A stretch of 64,000 bases of DNA from SAR92 clade bacterium H455 (GCA_024802545.1 CP103416.1:930001-994000); one strand, 5' to 3'. Shown: positions 1 through 9,270, counted from the stretch's first letter. Made by a program: numbers and translations. Notes: generated by a model from the sequence alone, not told the origin.

Positions 1-92
1 CCATGGATATTATCGATGTGTTTGTGATTGAGGCAGAACAGATTGTCTCTATGCGCGCATTTTGGAGCCGAGAAAACATGCGCGCTGTGTAG
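1..92 (+). CDS. Steroid delta5-3-ketoisomerase, C-terminal fragment (5' end outside window)
   Basis: An open frame enters from the left edge (codons in phase with base 3) and ends at TAG 90-92. The last ~30 residues contain IIDVF and IVSMRAFW followed by ENMRA. This resembles the C-terminus of bacterial ketosteroid isomerase, where the Asp of the PIDHF segment is the catalytic proton-shuttling Asp99 and is followed by VVSMRALFG and EKNI. The Asp is kept here. The family moves the C5-C6 double bond of 3-oxo-delta5 steroids to C4-C5, which fits the steroid genes to the right. Only about a quarter of the protein is visible, so the start and the catalytic Tyr are unseen. Another NTF2-fold protein cannot be fully excluded. 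Confidence 0.6.
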   Translation, partial: MDIIDVFVIEAEQIVSMRAFWSRENMRAV

Positions 93-105
93 GCGCGCAT
101 GTTTT
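73..105. terminator. Strong hairpin between convergent genes; isomerase stop codon lies in its loop
   Basis: A 13-bp perfect inverted repeat (AAAACATGCGCGC, 73-85, with its complement at 93-105) encloses a 7-nt loop containing the TAG stop of the isomerase fragment. The stem ends in T4 on the + strand and, by symmetry, T4 on the - strand. It can therefore serve both the isomerase and the convergent LuxR-type gene. Confidence 0.75.
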
Positions 106-116
106 AAATCCTGTCT

Positions 117-135
117 GCCTGGCTTCATGCCAGGC
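117..135 (-). terminator. Small hairpin at the 3' end of the LuxR-type gene
   Basis: GCCTGGC (117-123) and GCCAGGC (129-135) form a 7-bp stem with a 5-nt loop that begins at the stop codon of the minus-strand regulator. There is no clear U-run after it, so it may only stabilise the 3' end, with the larger hairpin at 73-105 doing the termination. Confidence 0.4.
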
Positions 136-1277
136 TAGGAAAAAGTCACCAAACTCTTCAAAATCAAACTCACCAGCATCGACTGCTGACTAACTCCTGT
201 TTTGGCAAAAATCGAACGTAGTTGTGCGCGAGCGGTGTTGCGCGCAATACCTAATTGTGCCGCGCTCTGGTCGAGATTGGCGCCGTCGGCTAAGTACTTT
301 GCCAACATTGCCTCTGCGCGAGTGAGTTTGTAGAGGGATATCAAAATACGAATATCAATATCTGAAGTTTTGTCTGGGGCATTGATAAACACCATCATGT
401 GCGGTGTGTTGCTGGGTTCGACAGTTTTATCAATCATCATCGGTTTAATTAAGATTTCTAGGTCTGGTTTGCCCGAGGGGCGATCCACAGAGAGTGCATT
501 CACCGGCAGGGGCTGATGATTGCGCTGGGCCTCAATCACTTCGTTGATATAGCCACTGAGCTTGGTTCTGCTGGCAGGGCTCTCCAAATGGATATGTTGA
601 TTAATAATATGGATGCCGTCTTTTTTGCGCAGGATTTCATCAGCTATGGCATTGCGCGTAATAACATTACCTTTTTCATCTAGGGTAATCACGCCAATCG
701 CCTGTCGCGACAGTGTTTTACTGTAGAGTTTGCGCTCGTTGTCGAGCTCAATTAGCTGCATACCATTGGCGATAGCGCGCTGAATATGGATCGACAGCAT
801 GGCGAGAAATTCCCGCACACTGGGTTCAAAATTCACCGCCGTTTTGGGGCGGCAGAAACGCACACTAAATCGTTGACCGTTGGCACTGCGCAGATCGACG
901 CCGAGCATATGGTGGATATCCAGTGGTTTCATACAAAAATTGTAGAGGTCGGTATCTTCTAATTTGGAGTAGGGGTGGCACTCGTCCAGAGAAACCACCT
1001 GCCCCCAGGGCAGATTAGTCATCAAATTAGAGGTGTAGTAGCGATCTGTATAGGGGTTTTCATGATCGTTAATAAAGGTTTTCTGGAGTTTTTCACAGGA
1101 GACAAATAGCAGTCCACCGTCATCACTGGCTGGCTCGCGCATAGTAATAGAGGCAAAATTGGCGTCGATAATTGCCCGCAAACTGGTTAGAAATACGCTG
1201 TAGGGATCTTCTTCAATATGGCCATCATAGAGACTGCCCAGCAGTAGAGAAAATTCTTCGAGGGTTGGCTGTTTCAT
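135..1277 (-). CDS. LuxR-type HTH regulator, TeiR-like
   Basis: The protein has 380 aa. The last ~63 residues (from about 318, LTRAEAMLAKYLADG, then an HTH with IARNTARAQLRSIF) are a LuxR/FixJ-type DNA-binding domain. The ~310-residue N-terminal part has no receiver Asp motif and looks like a sensory (PAS/GAF-like) domain. Size and architecture match TeiR of Comamonas testosteroni, a LuxR-type activator of steroid-degradation genes. It lies immediately upstream of, and in the same orientation as, the hsa operon's distal end, and is convergent with the isomerase fragment. The inference is a steroid-responsive activator of the island. The effector and the binding site cannot be read from the sequence. 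Confidence 0.65.
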   Translation of the reverse strand: MKQPTLEEFSLLLGSLYDGHIEEDPYSVFLTSLRAIIDANFASITMREPASDDGGLLFVSCEKLQKTFINDHENPYTDRYYTSNLMTNLPWGQVVSLDECHPYSKLEDTDLYNFCMKPLDIHHMLGVDLRSANGQRFSVRFCRPKTAVNFEPSVREFLAMLSIHIQRAIANGMQLIELDNERKLYSKTLSRQAIGVITLDEKGNVITRNAIADEILRKKDGIHIINQHIHLESPASRTKLSGYINEVIEAQRNHQPLPVNALSVDRPSGKPDLEILIKPMMIDKTVEPSNTPHMMVFINAPDKTSDIDIRILISLYKLTRAEAMLAKYLADGANLDQSAAQLGIARNTARAQLRSIFAKTGVSQQSMLVSLILKSLVTFS

Positions 1278-1363
1278 AGTCGATCTTTGTTCTTATTTGG
1301 TAACAGAGTAAACACCTAAACAGCAACTCAATCAATCTTGTTAAACACCTAAGCGCAGAAAAT

Positions 1364-2383
1364 CTATCCCCGACGAGCCAGCTCAAGAGCGACATCATCA
1401 ATCAAATCTTCCTGCCCACCGACGGTTTTACGATTGGCCATCTCGAGCAAAATCTTGTGCGCAGGCACCCCGTATTTAACCGATGCGCGCTCGGCAAACA
1501 GCAAGAATGACGAGTAACAACCGGCGTAGCCAAGCACCAGTGCATCGCGACTCAAGCGGATTGGCTCGTCCATCATCGGGACAACTAGTTCTTCGGCAAC
1601 ATCCATGAGTTTGAAAATATCCACTCCGGTGGGAATATTCATCCGGTCTAATACAGCCGCCATGACTTCCAGTGGTGTATTGCCGGCACCTGCCCCGAGG
1701 CCCGCTGCTGAGCCGTCGATACGGTTGGCTCCAGCCTCAATGGCGGCGAGAGAGTTGCCCACACCCATGGCCATATTGTGGTGGCCGTGAAAGCCAATTT
1801 CAGTGTTGGGCGATAGCTTTGCACGCAATAGCCCAATGCTCGCGGTAACATCCGCTGGCAGCATATAGCCCGCGGAGTCGGTGCAGTAGATGCAGTTAGC
1901 GCCGTAGGATTCCATCAGCAGCGCCTGTTCGAGCAGCTGCTGTGGCTCAATCATATGGGCCATCATCAAGAAACCTACAGTGTCCAAGCCCATTTTGCTG
2001 GATTCGGCAATATGCTGGCGCGAGACATTAGCTTCGGTGCAGTGAGTGGCCACGCGAACGGTACCCACGCCACAGTCAGCGGCCATTTTCAAATGGTCTA
2101 CAGTGCCGATACCGGGAATCAGCAGCGCTGAAATTTTTGCCTGCTTAACGGTCCCCACAACAGCTCTGAGATACTCTTCGTCACTGTGTGCAGGAAAGCC
2201 ATAGTTTACCGAAGCGCCGCCCAAACCGTCGCCATGGGTGACTTCAATAAGCGGTACGCCGGCGTTATCCAAGCCCGCGGCAATGGTTACCATCTGCTCT
2301 ATCGAGATCTGGTGGCGTTTGGGGTGCATGCCATCGCGCAAGCTCATATCGTGGAGAGTGATTTTATCTGCTGAATTTGTCAT
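1364..2383 (-). CDS. hsaF: 4-hydroxy-2-oxovalerate (4-hydroxy-2-oxohexanoate) aldolase
   Basis: 339 aa, the usual length for the DmpG/BphI/HsaF family. The N-terminal [16 protein letters not shown] is the family signature with the Arg-Asp pair that positions substrate and metal, and [11 protein letters not shown] supplies the His metal ligands of the DRE-TIM barrel. It cleaves the 4-hydroxy-2-oxoacid made by the hydratase HsaE into pyruvate and an aldehyde, which is channelled to the dehydrogenase partner HsaG in a heterotetramer. The start codon overlaps the hsaG stop codon by one base, so the two partners are translationally coupled. It is the last gene of the minus-strand operon. Symbol by context; the sequence alone would fit any catechol meta pathway. 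Confidence 0.92.
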   Translation of the reverse strand: MTNSADKITLHDMSLRDGMHPKRHQISIEQMVTIAAGLDNAGVPLIEVTHGDGLGGASVNYGFPAHSDEEYLRAVVGTVKQAKISALLIPGIGTVDHLKMAADCGVGTVRVATHCTEANVSRQHIAESSKMGLDTVGFLMMAHMIEPQQLLEQALLMESYGANCIYCTDSAGYMLPADVTASIGLLRAKLSPNTEIGFHGHHNMAMGVGNSLAAIEAGANRIDGSAAGLGAGAGNTPLEVMAAVLDRMNIPTGVDIFKLMDVAEELVVPMMDEPIRLSRDALVLGYAGCYSSFLLFAERASVKYGVPAHKILLEMANRKTVGGQEDLIDDVALELARRG

Positions 2384-3285
2384 TACACTGTCTCCTGAGG
2401 AGCGTTATACCAGCGTGCTGCCATCATTTCTGCAGTGCGCAAACCTGCTGCAGTCATGATATCGAGGTTGCCAGCGTAGTTGGGTAGGAAATCGCCGTTG
2501 CCCTCAACTTCTACCGACACAGTGACTCGATTGCCATCAAACACTGGCGGATTGGCCATGCGGTAACCAGGTACATAGGTCTGCACGTCGGCAATCATGC
2601 TGTGGATCGAGGCGGTGATTTTGGCCTGATCAGGGGTGCTGTTGGTTAGGCAGTGGATGGTGTCACGCATCATGATCGGCGGCTCGGCGGGGTTGATAAT
2701 AATAATCGCCTTGCCCTCTTTGGCACCGCCTATATCGACAATTGCCGAAGAGGTGGTGCGCGTAAATTCATCAATATTGTCTCTAGTGCCCATGCCCACT
2801 GAGGGTGAGGCCACGGTAGCAACAATCTCTGCGTAGTCAACGGCCTGCACACGGCTCACTGCACGGACCAAGGGGATGGTTGCCTGGCCACCGCAGGTGA
2901 CCATATTGACGTTGTCTATCGGGCCATTGGCCATGAGACTGTCGAGGTTCACCGGAGGGATGCAGTAGGGACCAATCGCCGCTGGCGTCAGGTCGATCAT
3001 CACTATGCCCTTGGCGTTTAATTTACGCGAGTTTTCCGCGTGCACGTATGCCGAGGTGGCGTCGAAGGCAAAATCTAGAGTTTGCTCGCCGAGCGACGCA
3101 ATCAGGCCGTCGACTCCGCCAGTGGTGACCTGCAGTCCCCAGTCGCGGGCGCGTTGAATTCCCGGAGATTCGTCAATGCCAACCATCCACACAGGCTCGA
3201 TAATATCGCTGCGCAAACACTTCATCAGCAGGTCTGTACCTATATTCCCCGGCCCTATGATGGCCGCTCTAAATTTTTTGCTCAT
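2383..3285 (-). CDS. hsaG: Acylating acetaldehyde/propanal dehydrogenase
   Basis: 300 aa, matching the DmpF/BphJ/HsaG family. The N-terminus [17 protein letters not shown] is the Rossmann NAD-binding loop. TCGGQATIP contains the catalytic Cys that forms the acyl-enzyme. It oxidises the aldehyde released by HsaF to acyl-CoA (propanoyl-CoA in steroid breakdown, acetyl-CoA in aromatic pathways). It lies between hsaE (12-nt gap upstream) and hsaF (1-nt overlap downstream), the standard order of the pyruvate-forming end of a meta-cleavage operon. The steroid rather than aromatic role is inferred from the flanking hsaABCD genes. Confidence 0.92.
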   Translation of the reverse strand: MSKKFRAAIIGPGNIGTDLLMKCLRSDIIEPVWMVGIDESPGIQRARDWGLQVTTGGVDGLIASLGEQTLDFAFDATSAYVHAENSRKLNAKGIVMIDLTPAAIGPYCIPPVNLDSLMANGPIDNVNMVTCGGQATIPLVRAVSRVQAVDYAEIVATVASPSVGMGTRDNIDEFTRTTSSAIVDIGGAKEGKAIIIINPAEPPIMMRDTIHCLTNSTPDQAKITASIHSMIADVQTYVPGYRMANPPVFDGNRVTVSVEVEGNGDFLPNYAGNLDIMTAAGLRTAEMMAARWYNAPQETV

Positions 3286-3297
3286 GGCATTTTCTCG

Positions 3298-4113
3298 TTA
3301 AAAAAATTGGCAGCTGACAGTTGCGGGGGTGATCCCTTCCCCGGTCAAGTTGAGCGACATTCTGTCGCCGGCAATAACTGGTTCTAAGGGAACAACCGAA
3401 CCGGACAAAATAACTTCTCCAGCAAGCAGTGGAATATTAAAAGCGCCAAGGGTATTGGCTAGCCAGACAACTGCGGTCAGAGGGTTGCCCTGAACTGCAG
3501 AGCCAAACCCACGACTCAGCGGCTGACCGTTTTTAAACACTTCGATTTCCAGGGCGGCTAGATTCAGGCCATTGGGGTCTATACGCTCATCGCCCAACAC
3601 GTAGACGCCGCAACTGGCGTTGTCGGCGACTGTATCCTGTATCTTGATCTTCCAGTCGTGAATCCGCGAGTCAACCACTTCGAAGCAGGGCGTGATGTAA
3701 TCGGTGGCACGGAGTACGTCATCTTCGGTGATCTCAGTGCCACGCAAATCCTGCTTCAGAACAAAGGCAATTTCACCCTCGGCGCGAGGTTGAATCAAAT
3801 TACCCGCCACGGGAATATCGGCACCGTTGGCATAGGCCATGGTATTAGTCAAAAAACCAAAATCTGGCTGGAACACACCGAGCATTTTTTGCACTACATC
3901 GGAGGTAGCACCAATTTTTTTACCCACCACAGTTTCATTGTTGTCTGACATTCGGCAGGCCAGCATAGCGCGGGAGATGTGATAACCGTCTTCTATGTCG
4001 ATAGTGGCATAGCTGTCGGTCAGGGGAGCTAAGGAGGTGCCAGTGCGAAGTGCCTGATAGAGGGTTGCGCCAAGTTCTTGGTGTTGTGCGTCAGTGAGTC
4101 CCATTTTGGTCAC
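3298..4113 (-). CDS. hsaE: 2-hydroxypenta/hexa-2,4-dienoate hydratase
   Basis: 271 aa, member of the MhpD/BphH/HsaE hydratase family (FAH-like fold). Visible motifs are the N-terminal YHISRAMLAC, KKIGATSD, the acidic metal-binding stretch RAEGEIAFVL, and the C-terminal GEVILSGS. It adds water to the 2-hydroxydienoate released by HsaD, giving the substrate of the aldolase HsaF. Its 5' end overlaps the 3' end of hsaD by 23 nt, indicating tight coupling in the operon. An alternative start two codons in (MGL) would change little. Confidence 0.9.
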   Translation of the reverse strand: MTKMGLTDAQHQELGATLYQALRTGTSLAPLTDSYATIDIEDGYHISRAMLACRMSDNNETVVGKKIGATSDVVQKMLGVFQPDFGFLTNTMAYANGADIPVAGNLIQPRAEGEIAFVLKQDLRGTEITEDDVLRATDYITPCFEVVDSRIHDWKIKIQDTVADNASCGVYVLGDERIDPNGLNLAALEIEVFKNGQPLSRGFGSAVQGNPLTAVVWLANTLGAFNIPLLAGEVILSGSVVPLEPVIAGDRMSLNLTGEGITPATVSCQFF

Positions 4114-4954
4114 CCTCTATAAACTCAAGTGCTTCACGATTGAACATCTCAGGGTGTTCCACCATAACCCAGTGACCACATTGACTCTGGGTAATCACTT
4201 TGACTTGCCGGCATTCTCTCTGCAGTGTGAGGGCGCCACTCACCGGGCAGAACTCATCTTCGCGCCCCCAAAATGCCAGCACTGGGCAGTGGATTTCCTT
4301 CAAGCGGCTGGTTAGGTTAGGTATCTGCATGGTCGCCAATACCTGCGCATTCTGTTGTTGCAAAATATGCCAGCGCTGGCTGATAAGCTGCTCGGTGACA
4401 TGACGTTTGTCAAAAACCAGACGTTCCAGCAGCGTGCCGAGCACTTCTCGGGTAAATGCAGGCGAGCCCATGGGATACGCCACCATTGCCTGGATACCGG
4501 ACATGGCAAAATAGACTTCGCGCTCTTCGATACCACCGGCGGCCATTAGAATAAGCTTTGTAACTCTGTTGGGATGGGCCAGAGTCAGGCCCAGAGAGAT
4601 AGCACCACCGAGAGAATTACCCACCAAAATGGCCTGATCAATTGTCAGGTGATCCAGTAGTTCGCGCAGATGATCGACGAAATAATCGAGGGTATAAATA
4701 GCATCGGTTGGTTTATCCGTATCGCCATAGCCTGGCAGATCATAGACTACAACGCGATTGCCGGCGTCGGCAAACTCTTGAATATTGGCTTGAAAATTAC
4801 TCCAGCCGCTGGCACCGGGACCGCTGCCGTGAACAAAAACAACGGTCTTGGCTGCGGCATCGCTGCCGGGTATTTCGATAAAGTGAGTGCGCAGCCCACA
4901 GGGTAAGTCCACGAATTGGCCGCTGGCCAAAAAGGTTTGACTGTCGATAATCAT
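4091..4954 (-). CDS. hsaD: 4,9-DSHA hydrolase (meta-cleavage product hydrolase)
   Basis: 287-aa alpha/beta-hydrolase. Visible are the oxyanion region VHGSGPGASGWSNF, the nucleophile elbow GNSLGGAIS (catalytic Ser), the acid in FWGREDEFCP and the His in CGHWVMVEHP. This is the BphD/HsaD architecture. It hydrolyses the C-C bond of the ring-A meta-cleavage product (4,5-9,10-diseco-androstadienoate), splitting it into the C/D-ring acid HIP and a hydroxy-hexadienoate for HsaE. Its ATG overlaps the hsaA stop (ATGA) and its 3' end overlaps hsaE. The operon with hsaA, hsaB and hsaC supports the steroid substrate. Confidence 0.92.
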   Translation of the reverse strand: MIIDSQTFLASGQFVDLPCGLRTHFIEIPGSDAAAKTVVFVHGSGPGASGWSNFQANIQEFADAGNRVVVYDLPGYGDTDKPTDAIYTLDYFVDHLRELLDHLTIDQAILVGNSLGGAISLGLTLAHPNRVTKLILMAAGGIEEREVYFAMSGIQAMVAYPMGSPAFTREVLGTLLERLVFDKRHVTEQLISQRWHILQQQNAQVLATMQIPNLTSRLKEIHCPVLAFWGREDEFCPVSGALTLQRECRQVKVITQSQCGHWVMVEHPEMFNREALEFIEGDQNGTH

Positions 4955-6069
4955 ATAAACATATCCATGTTATCGACGCCCAGTTGAGTGCTGCCCAAGT
5001 TACGTGCAAAAGGTGTTGGGTTATTTGCCACATGGCAGCGAGCAATGTGAATATCATGCCACAGTTGCTGCAGTGGGTGATTGTTAAACACCGAGCGACC
5101 ACCGGCGGCATCAAACAATAGATCGACACCGGCAATACACTTTTCGATTACGAGACTGGCCTGATAGCGATATAAAATTCGCTGGTCGAGGCTTGGCTTC
5201 CAGTTGTTGCTCTGCATCTCGTCGAAGTTGCGGAACAGAATAGATTCGAGTTCGGCGATAATATAATTCACCTTGGCAATGCGCTCTTGGATTTCAACGT
5301 CGCCAGCCAGCTTGGTCATATCTGTGGTAGCACTGCCATTGCGCGTTTCAATAAACAGTTTTAACGCTTTTTTTAGAGCGCCAATCGCCGGTGTGTTGAC
5401 CACGCGAATAAAGGTCTGTGCCCAAGGAAGTCCATACATAGGATTTTCTTGATCGTTGACGCAGTTGAAACCGTCGACCTGTTTATGGGTGCGGTAATCT
5501 GGCACAAATACAGGCGTTTCTATGACCACGTCGTTGGAACCAGTGCCCTGCATACCCATCACATCCCAGGTATCTTCGATCTCATAATCTTTTCGCGGAA
5601 CCAAGAAGGTGCGATAGCCATGGCTTGGCATATAGCCACCGAGTAGCGCCCAAGAGCAGTGACCTGAGCCTGAGCTCCAGCCCCAACGACCGCTGAGCAT
5701 AAAGCCACCTTCGCAAGGTTCGGCAAGGGCACCGGCGGGATTGTAGGAGCTGCTGATCAAGGTGTTGGCATCATCTTTATAGACATCGCTCTGGGCCCGT
5801 TCATCCATCATGGCCAGCTGGAAAGAGTGCACAGAAATAATTCCGCAAGCCCATGCGACGCTCATATCAGCTTCAGCGATGGCCATTTGCGCGGCAAAAA
5901 ATTCTTGTGGCGTCTTTTCGCTGCCACCCCATTTCTTCGGCAGCATCATTTTGAAGAAACCGCAGTCTTTTAACGCGTCGATCACCGGTTTGGCAATTTC
6001 GCGATTGCTGCGAGTTTCCGCGGCATGGCTTTCAATGATTGCACTTACATCTGCTGTAATGGTGGTCAT
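4951..6069 (-). CDS. hsaA: 3-HSA monooxygenase, oxygenase component (flavin-dependent)
   Basis: 372 aa from the chosen start at 6069. The frame stays open 129 codons further upstream, but the MTTITADV start has a GAGGA ribosome site 7 nt before it, begins where family homology begins, and avoids running into hsaB. The fold is acyl-CoA-dehydrogenase-like (group D flavin monooxygenase): WACGIISVHSFQLAMMD, SSYNPAG and SGRWGWSSG are recognisable. With reduced flavin from HsaB it hydroxylates 3-hydroxy-9,10-seco-androstatriene-dione at C4 to the catechol cleaved by HsaC. It is coupled to hsaD by a 4-nt overlap. Confidence 0.92.
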   Translation of the reverse strand: MTTITADVSAIIESHAAETRSNREIAKPVIDALKDCGFFKMMLPKKWGGSEKTPQEFFAAQMAIAEADMSVAWACGIISVHSFQLAMMDERAQSDVYKDDANTLISSSYNPAGALAEPCEGGFMLSGRWGWSSGSGHCSWALLGGYMPSHGYRTFLVPRKDYEIEDTWDVMGMQGTGSNDVVIETPVFVPDYRTHKQVDGFNCVNDQENPMYGLPWAQTFIRVVNTPAIGALKKALKLFIETRNGSATTDMTKLAGDVEIQERIAKVNYIIAELESILFRNFDEMQSNNWKPSLDQRILYRYQASLVIEKCIAGVDLLFDAAGGRSVFNNHPLQQLWHDIHIARCHVANNPTPFARNLGSTQLGVDNMDMFI

Positions 6070-6136
6070 ATTTGTGTCCTCAGAATTAATCAAAAATGGC
6101 ATTCTTGTTATTGTTATTGTTTTTGTTAGCTTTTTA

Positions 6137-6640
6137 TCAAGCGACGGCGCAGTACTTTCCTTTAAAAAAGACCAGTGGCTGAACCTGTTGCGGCTCATTC
6201 TGGCAGTTGTAGTCCAGCACCCGGCCGACAATAATTTGATGATCACCACCCTCATAGCGGTGTTCCACACGGCACTGAAAACGTGCGCTAAATTCCTTAA
6301 AAATAGGTATTCCACCAATCCCTGTCTGCCATTCAATATCGGCAAATTTATCGGCATTGCGGGTCGCGCAGATCGTCGACAAGGCTTCTTGGCCGGCGTG
6401 TAAAATATGTACCGCAAAGTGCTCATTGCGCTCGAAGGCGGCAAAGCTCTGAGCATTTTTATCTATGCTCCAAAGAATCAGTGGTGGGTCCAATGAGACA
6501 GACGAAAAGCTGTTGGCGGTCATCGCCAGAGGTTTTGCCAGACCATTTTCTGACGCACTGTCCATAGTCGTAACCACGGTGACACCTGTGGCAAAATGCC
6601 CGAAGGCCTGACGCAGTTCTTTAGCTTGTTCGCTGTTCAT
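6137..6640 (-). CDS. hsaB: Flavin reductase partner of HsaA
   Basis: 167 aa if started at the ATG at 6640 (MNSEQAKELR), which is preceded by GAGACAATT. A further 22 codons upstream are open but weakly supported. FGHFATGVTVVTT and LAMTANSFSSVSLDPPLILWSI are hallmarks of the HpaC/HsaB short-chain flavin reductase family, and HFAVHIL is the conserved middle block. It supplies FMNH2 to the oxygenase HsaA by diffusion. The gene directly precedes hsaA, separated by 67 nt, and follows hsaC. Confidence 0.9.
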   Translation of the reverse strand: MNSEQAKELRQAFGHFATGVTVVTTMDSASENGLAKPLAMTANSFSSVSLDPPLILWSIDKNAQSFAAFERNEHFAVHILHAGQEALSTICATRNADKFADIEWQTGIGGIPIFKEFSARFQCRVEHRYEGGDHQIIVGRVLDYNCQNEPQQVQPLVFFKGKYCAVA

Positions 6641-6767
6641 AATTGTCTCAATTGAGTTCGCGGATTTGATGGCACTATAATCCCAAACACCCGTCTGTTT
6701 GCGCATACCCCGAATGCATTAAATCAATGCTGCGTTCTAGCTCATTTGGCTTAATGACTCTTTGTAC

Positions 6768-7673
6768 TTATTTTTGACCCACTGAAAAATCATGTCCCCA
6801 AAAGCTTGCCACGGTACTTTCAAACACCTCATAGCCGGCCCAGTCTTCGACTGTGCGACCCTCAGCCCCATATTCAATATCAAAGCCGCCGGGAGATTTC
6901 ATATAAAAGGACAGCATATGATCGTTGGCATGGCGGCCAAGGGTGCCTGACAACCCAATATTGTGCGCGATGCGACGATCGTTGCCGCGGCCCACTTCGT
7001 CGACACTGTCAACTTCCGTCATGATGTGAATACAGCCTGCAGGATGGGGCATTTCAAAAAATGCCAAACTGTGGTGGCGCGAGTTACAGTGCATAAACCA
7101 CAGTCGTTTAATGGGTTCGTTAGGGTCGGGAGTGAAGCGCAACTCCATCATGTCGGAGAGGCCGAAGCCGAGAACAGTGGTGAACAACTCAATGGTGGCG
7201 TCAAAGTTGGGTGCCGGCAATACGGCGTGGCCCATGCCTATTTGGCCGGTGACAAATTTACGCACACCCACTGGTGAAACCAGTCGTTTAAAGTCTGAAA
7301 TCATTCCCCAGTATATTTCGTGCTTATTGCCGGATGGGTCGCTAAAGCTTGCCAGCTGATGCACTTTGCGCGCTGCGGCCAGCTCACTGGAACCCATCTC
7401 CACTTCAATGCCAGCGGCTTGCAAGCTGCTGAAAGCCTCGTCAAAACCCTGCTGGTTATTGGTTTCCCAGCCACAAAAGCCAAAGCTATCGCTATCGGCG
7501 AGTTGCACTGTGATGCGATAGGGGTGCTCATCCATTTTTAAATAGAGGCTGTTGTCACTGGCGCCATTGCTGACACTGGCATCTTCTAAGCCCATCACCT
7601 GACAGCCATATTCGCGCCATTGGTCGAGATTAGTGCTGTTGATACCTATATAGCCGAGACTTTTGATCGCCAT
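6768..7673 (-). CDS. hsaC: 3,4-DHSA extradiol (meta-cleavage) dioxygenase
   Basis: 301 aa, two-domain vicinal-oxygen-chelate dioxygenase of the BphC/HsaC type. Fe(II) ligands can be read: His in GMGHAVLP, His in RHHSLAFFEM, Glu in FDIEYGAEG. The N-terminal domain starts SLGYIGINSTNLDQWREYG, typical of the type I family. It opens the catecholic A ring of 3,4-dihydroxy-seco-steroid between C4 and C5. The gene lies 13 nt downstream of fadD3 and ~127 nt upstream of hsaB. Biphenyl-type substrates are possible for the family but the neighbours point to steroids. Confidence 0.92.
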   Translation of the reverse strand: MAIKSLGYIGINSTNLDQWREYGCQVMGLEDASVSNGASDNSLYLKMDEHPYRITVQLADSDSFGFCGWETNNQQGFDEAFSSLQAAGIEVEMGSSELAAARKVHQLASFSDPSGNKHEIYWGMISDFKRLVSPVGVRKFVTGQIGMGHAVLPAPNFDATIELFTTVLGFGLSDMMELRFTPDPNEPIKRLWFMHCNSRHHSLAFFEMPHPAGCIHIMTEVDSVDEVGRGNDRRIAHNIGLSGTLGRHANDHMLSFYMKSPGGFDIEYGAEGRTVEDWAGYEVFESTVASFWGHDFSVGQK

Positions 7674-7686
7674 ACTGTTCTCCTAA

Positions 7687-9270
7687 TTAGACGTTGGATG
7701 ATTGGCTCTGAGACCAAATTTCACGCAATGTGGGTTTGTGTATTTTGCCGGTGGCATTGAGGGGCAGGCTGTCGACAAATATAAAATGTTTTGGCACTTT
7801 GTAGTTGGCCATATTGGCGCGACACCACTGGTACATGAGGTCGGCGTTGAGCTGTGGATCTGCGCTCTGCATAAAGGCCGCCCCAACTTCGCCCATCAAT
7901 GTTTCCTGGATGCCAATTACCGCACTCATGACAATGCTCGGGTGGCGGTTGAGGTTCGATTCAATTTCCGCGGGGTAGCAGTTGAATCCGCCGCTGATAT
8001 ACATATCCTTCATGCGATCAGTAATTTTTAGGTTGCCGTCGCTGTCGAGGCTGCCAATATCGCCACTGTGCAGCCAGCCGGCACTGTCTATGCTTTCAGC
8101 GGTAGCCTCCGGGTTGTCCAGATAGCTCTGCATAACATTGAATCCGCGAATCACAATTTCACCAATTTCGTCTGCGTCACAGTGGCGACCATCGCTGTCT
8201 AGGCAGGCTACTTCAATACCGGGAATAGCGCGCCCAGAGGTGCTGGCGATAGTTGCACTGGGGTCGCCGTGACGGCACATCGTCGCGAGGCCGCAGGATT
8301 CAGACAGACCGTAAGCGGTTAGCACTGTGGTAATGCCAAGCCGGCTGCGAATATTGTCGATTAACTCCGTGGGTATAACTGCGGCCCCGGTGGTGGCCTT
8401 GGTCAGCGAACTCAGGTCATAGTCATTCAGATTGGGGTGAGCCAATAGTGACTGATAGAGGGTCGGTGGCCCTGGTAGCATAGTCACTTTGTCGGCGGCA
8501 ATACGCTCCAATACTTGATCTACATCGAAAACCAATTGCGGCAGTAGGGTGCAGCCCTTTATCAGACAGGCAAGAATGCCAGCTTTGTAGCCAAAGCTGT
8601 GGAAAAATGGATTGATGATCAGGTAGCGGTCGCTTTCGTCGAGGCCAACCAGGTCGCTCCAGATCGTAAAGGTGCGCAGGTTTTGCTGGTGGGTGGTGAT
8701 AACCCCTTTCGCTTTGCCGGTGGTGCCGGAGGTGAAAATAATATCCGAGCAGTGCTCGCCGGTAACCAGTGCAATGCGCTGTTTGACCTGTTCTGGGGCG
8801 ACCTGCAGTCGCTCTTTTCCTTCGGCTAACCAGTCTAGCCAGGCACTGTGAGGGGCTTGCGATCCACCCTGTAAAACCACCGTACCCTGAAGCTGGTTGA
8901 GCTGGCTGCGATCGATTTGGCTGGGGTAATCTGTGTTGAGAAAATCGCCAATACAAAACAGCCATTTGGCGCCACTGGCGGCCAAAATATCTGTGGCTTC
9001 AAGACCTTTAAATCGCGAGTTAATTGGCACAACCGCGCCACCAGCACAGTGAATGGCCAGCGCCGCTAACACCCATTCGGTAATGTTGGGGGCCCATATG
9101 GCGGCGCGATCACCCAGGGCAAAACCGCGCCCAATAAGTGTTGCCGCCGCCTGATGGCAGAGTTGTTCGGTGTCCCTAAAGGTCAGACTTAGGTCGCCGT
9201 CTTCAATAAAGACTTTGTTGTCGAATTTTTCGATGGCGCTGGTCAGGGCCGTTGCGATGGTTTGGCTCAT
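7687..9270 (-). CDS. fadD3: HIP-CoA ligase (acyl-CoA synthetase)
   Basis: 527-aa ANL-superfamily ligase. Motifs: IIFTSGTTGKAKGVITTH (P-loop), AYGLSESCG, the A7-type SGDIGSLDSDG with DRMKDMYISGGFNCYP, and the adenylation Lys in NATGKIHKP. In steroid degraders FadD3 activates the C/D-ring propionate HIP to its CoA thioester, linking ring A/B cleavage to C/D beta-oxidation. Here it is the first gene of the hsa operon and divergent from ipdA, the point where the two pathways meet. Substrate assigned by context. Confidence 0.85.
   Translation of the reverse strand: MSQTIATALTSAIEKFDNKVFIEDGDLSLTFRDTEQLCHQAAATLIGRGFALGDRAAIWAPNITEWVLAALAIHCAGGAVVPINSRFKGLEATDILAASGAKWLFCIGDFLNTDYPSQIDRSQLNQLQGTVVLQGGSQAPHSAWLDWLAEGKERLQVAPEQVKQRIALVTGEHCSDIIFTSGTTGKAKGVITTHQQNLRTFTIWSDLVGLDESDRYLIINPFFHSFGYKAGILACLIKGCTLLPQLVFDVDQVLERIAADKVTMLPGPPTLYQSLLAHPNLNDYDLSSLTKATTGAAVIPTELIDNIRSRLGITTVLTAYGLSESCGLATMCRHGDPSATIASTSGRAIPGIEVACLDSDGRHCDADEIGEIVIRGFNVMQSYLDNPEATAESIDSAGWLHSGDIGSLDSDGNLKITDRMKDMYISGGFNCYPAEIESNLNRHPSIVMSAVIGIQETLMGEVGAAFMQSADPQLNADLMYQWCRANMANYKVPKHFIFVDSLPLNATGKIHKPTLREIWSQSQSSNV

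Noticed and set aside
5810-6403. 197-codon plus-strand frame across hsaA/hsaB
   Set aside because: Opposite strand of two recognised genes; hydrophobic stretches are translation artefacts.
6070-6456. 129-codon N-terminal extension of the hsaA frame
   Set aside because: It runs through hsaB coding sequence, lacks homology to the oxygenase family, and a good ribosome site precedes the internal start at 6069.
8423-8965. 180-codon frame inside fadD3 on the same strand
   Set aside because: Out-of-frame reading of the ligase; rich in Arg/Pro/Ser, no motifs.
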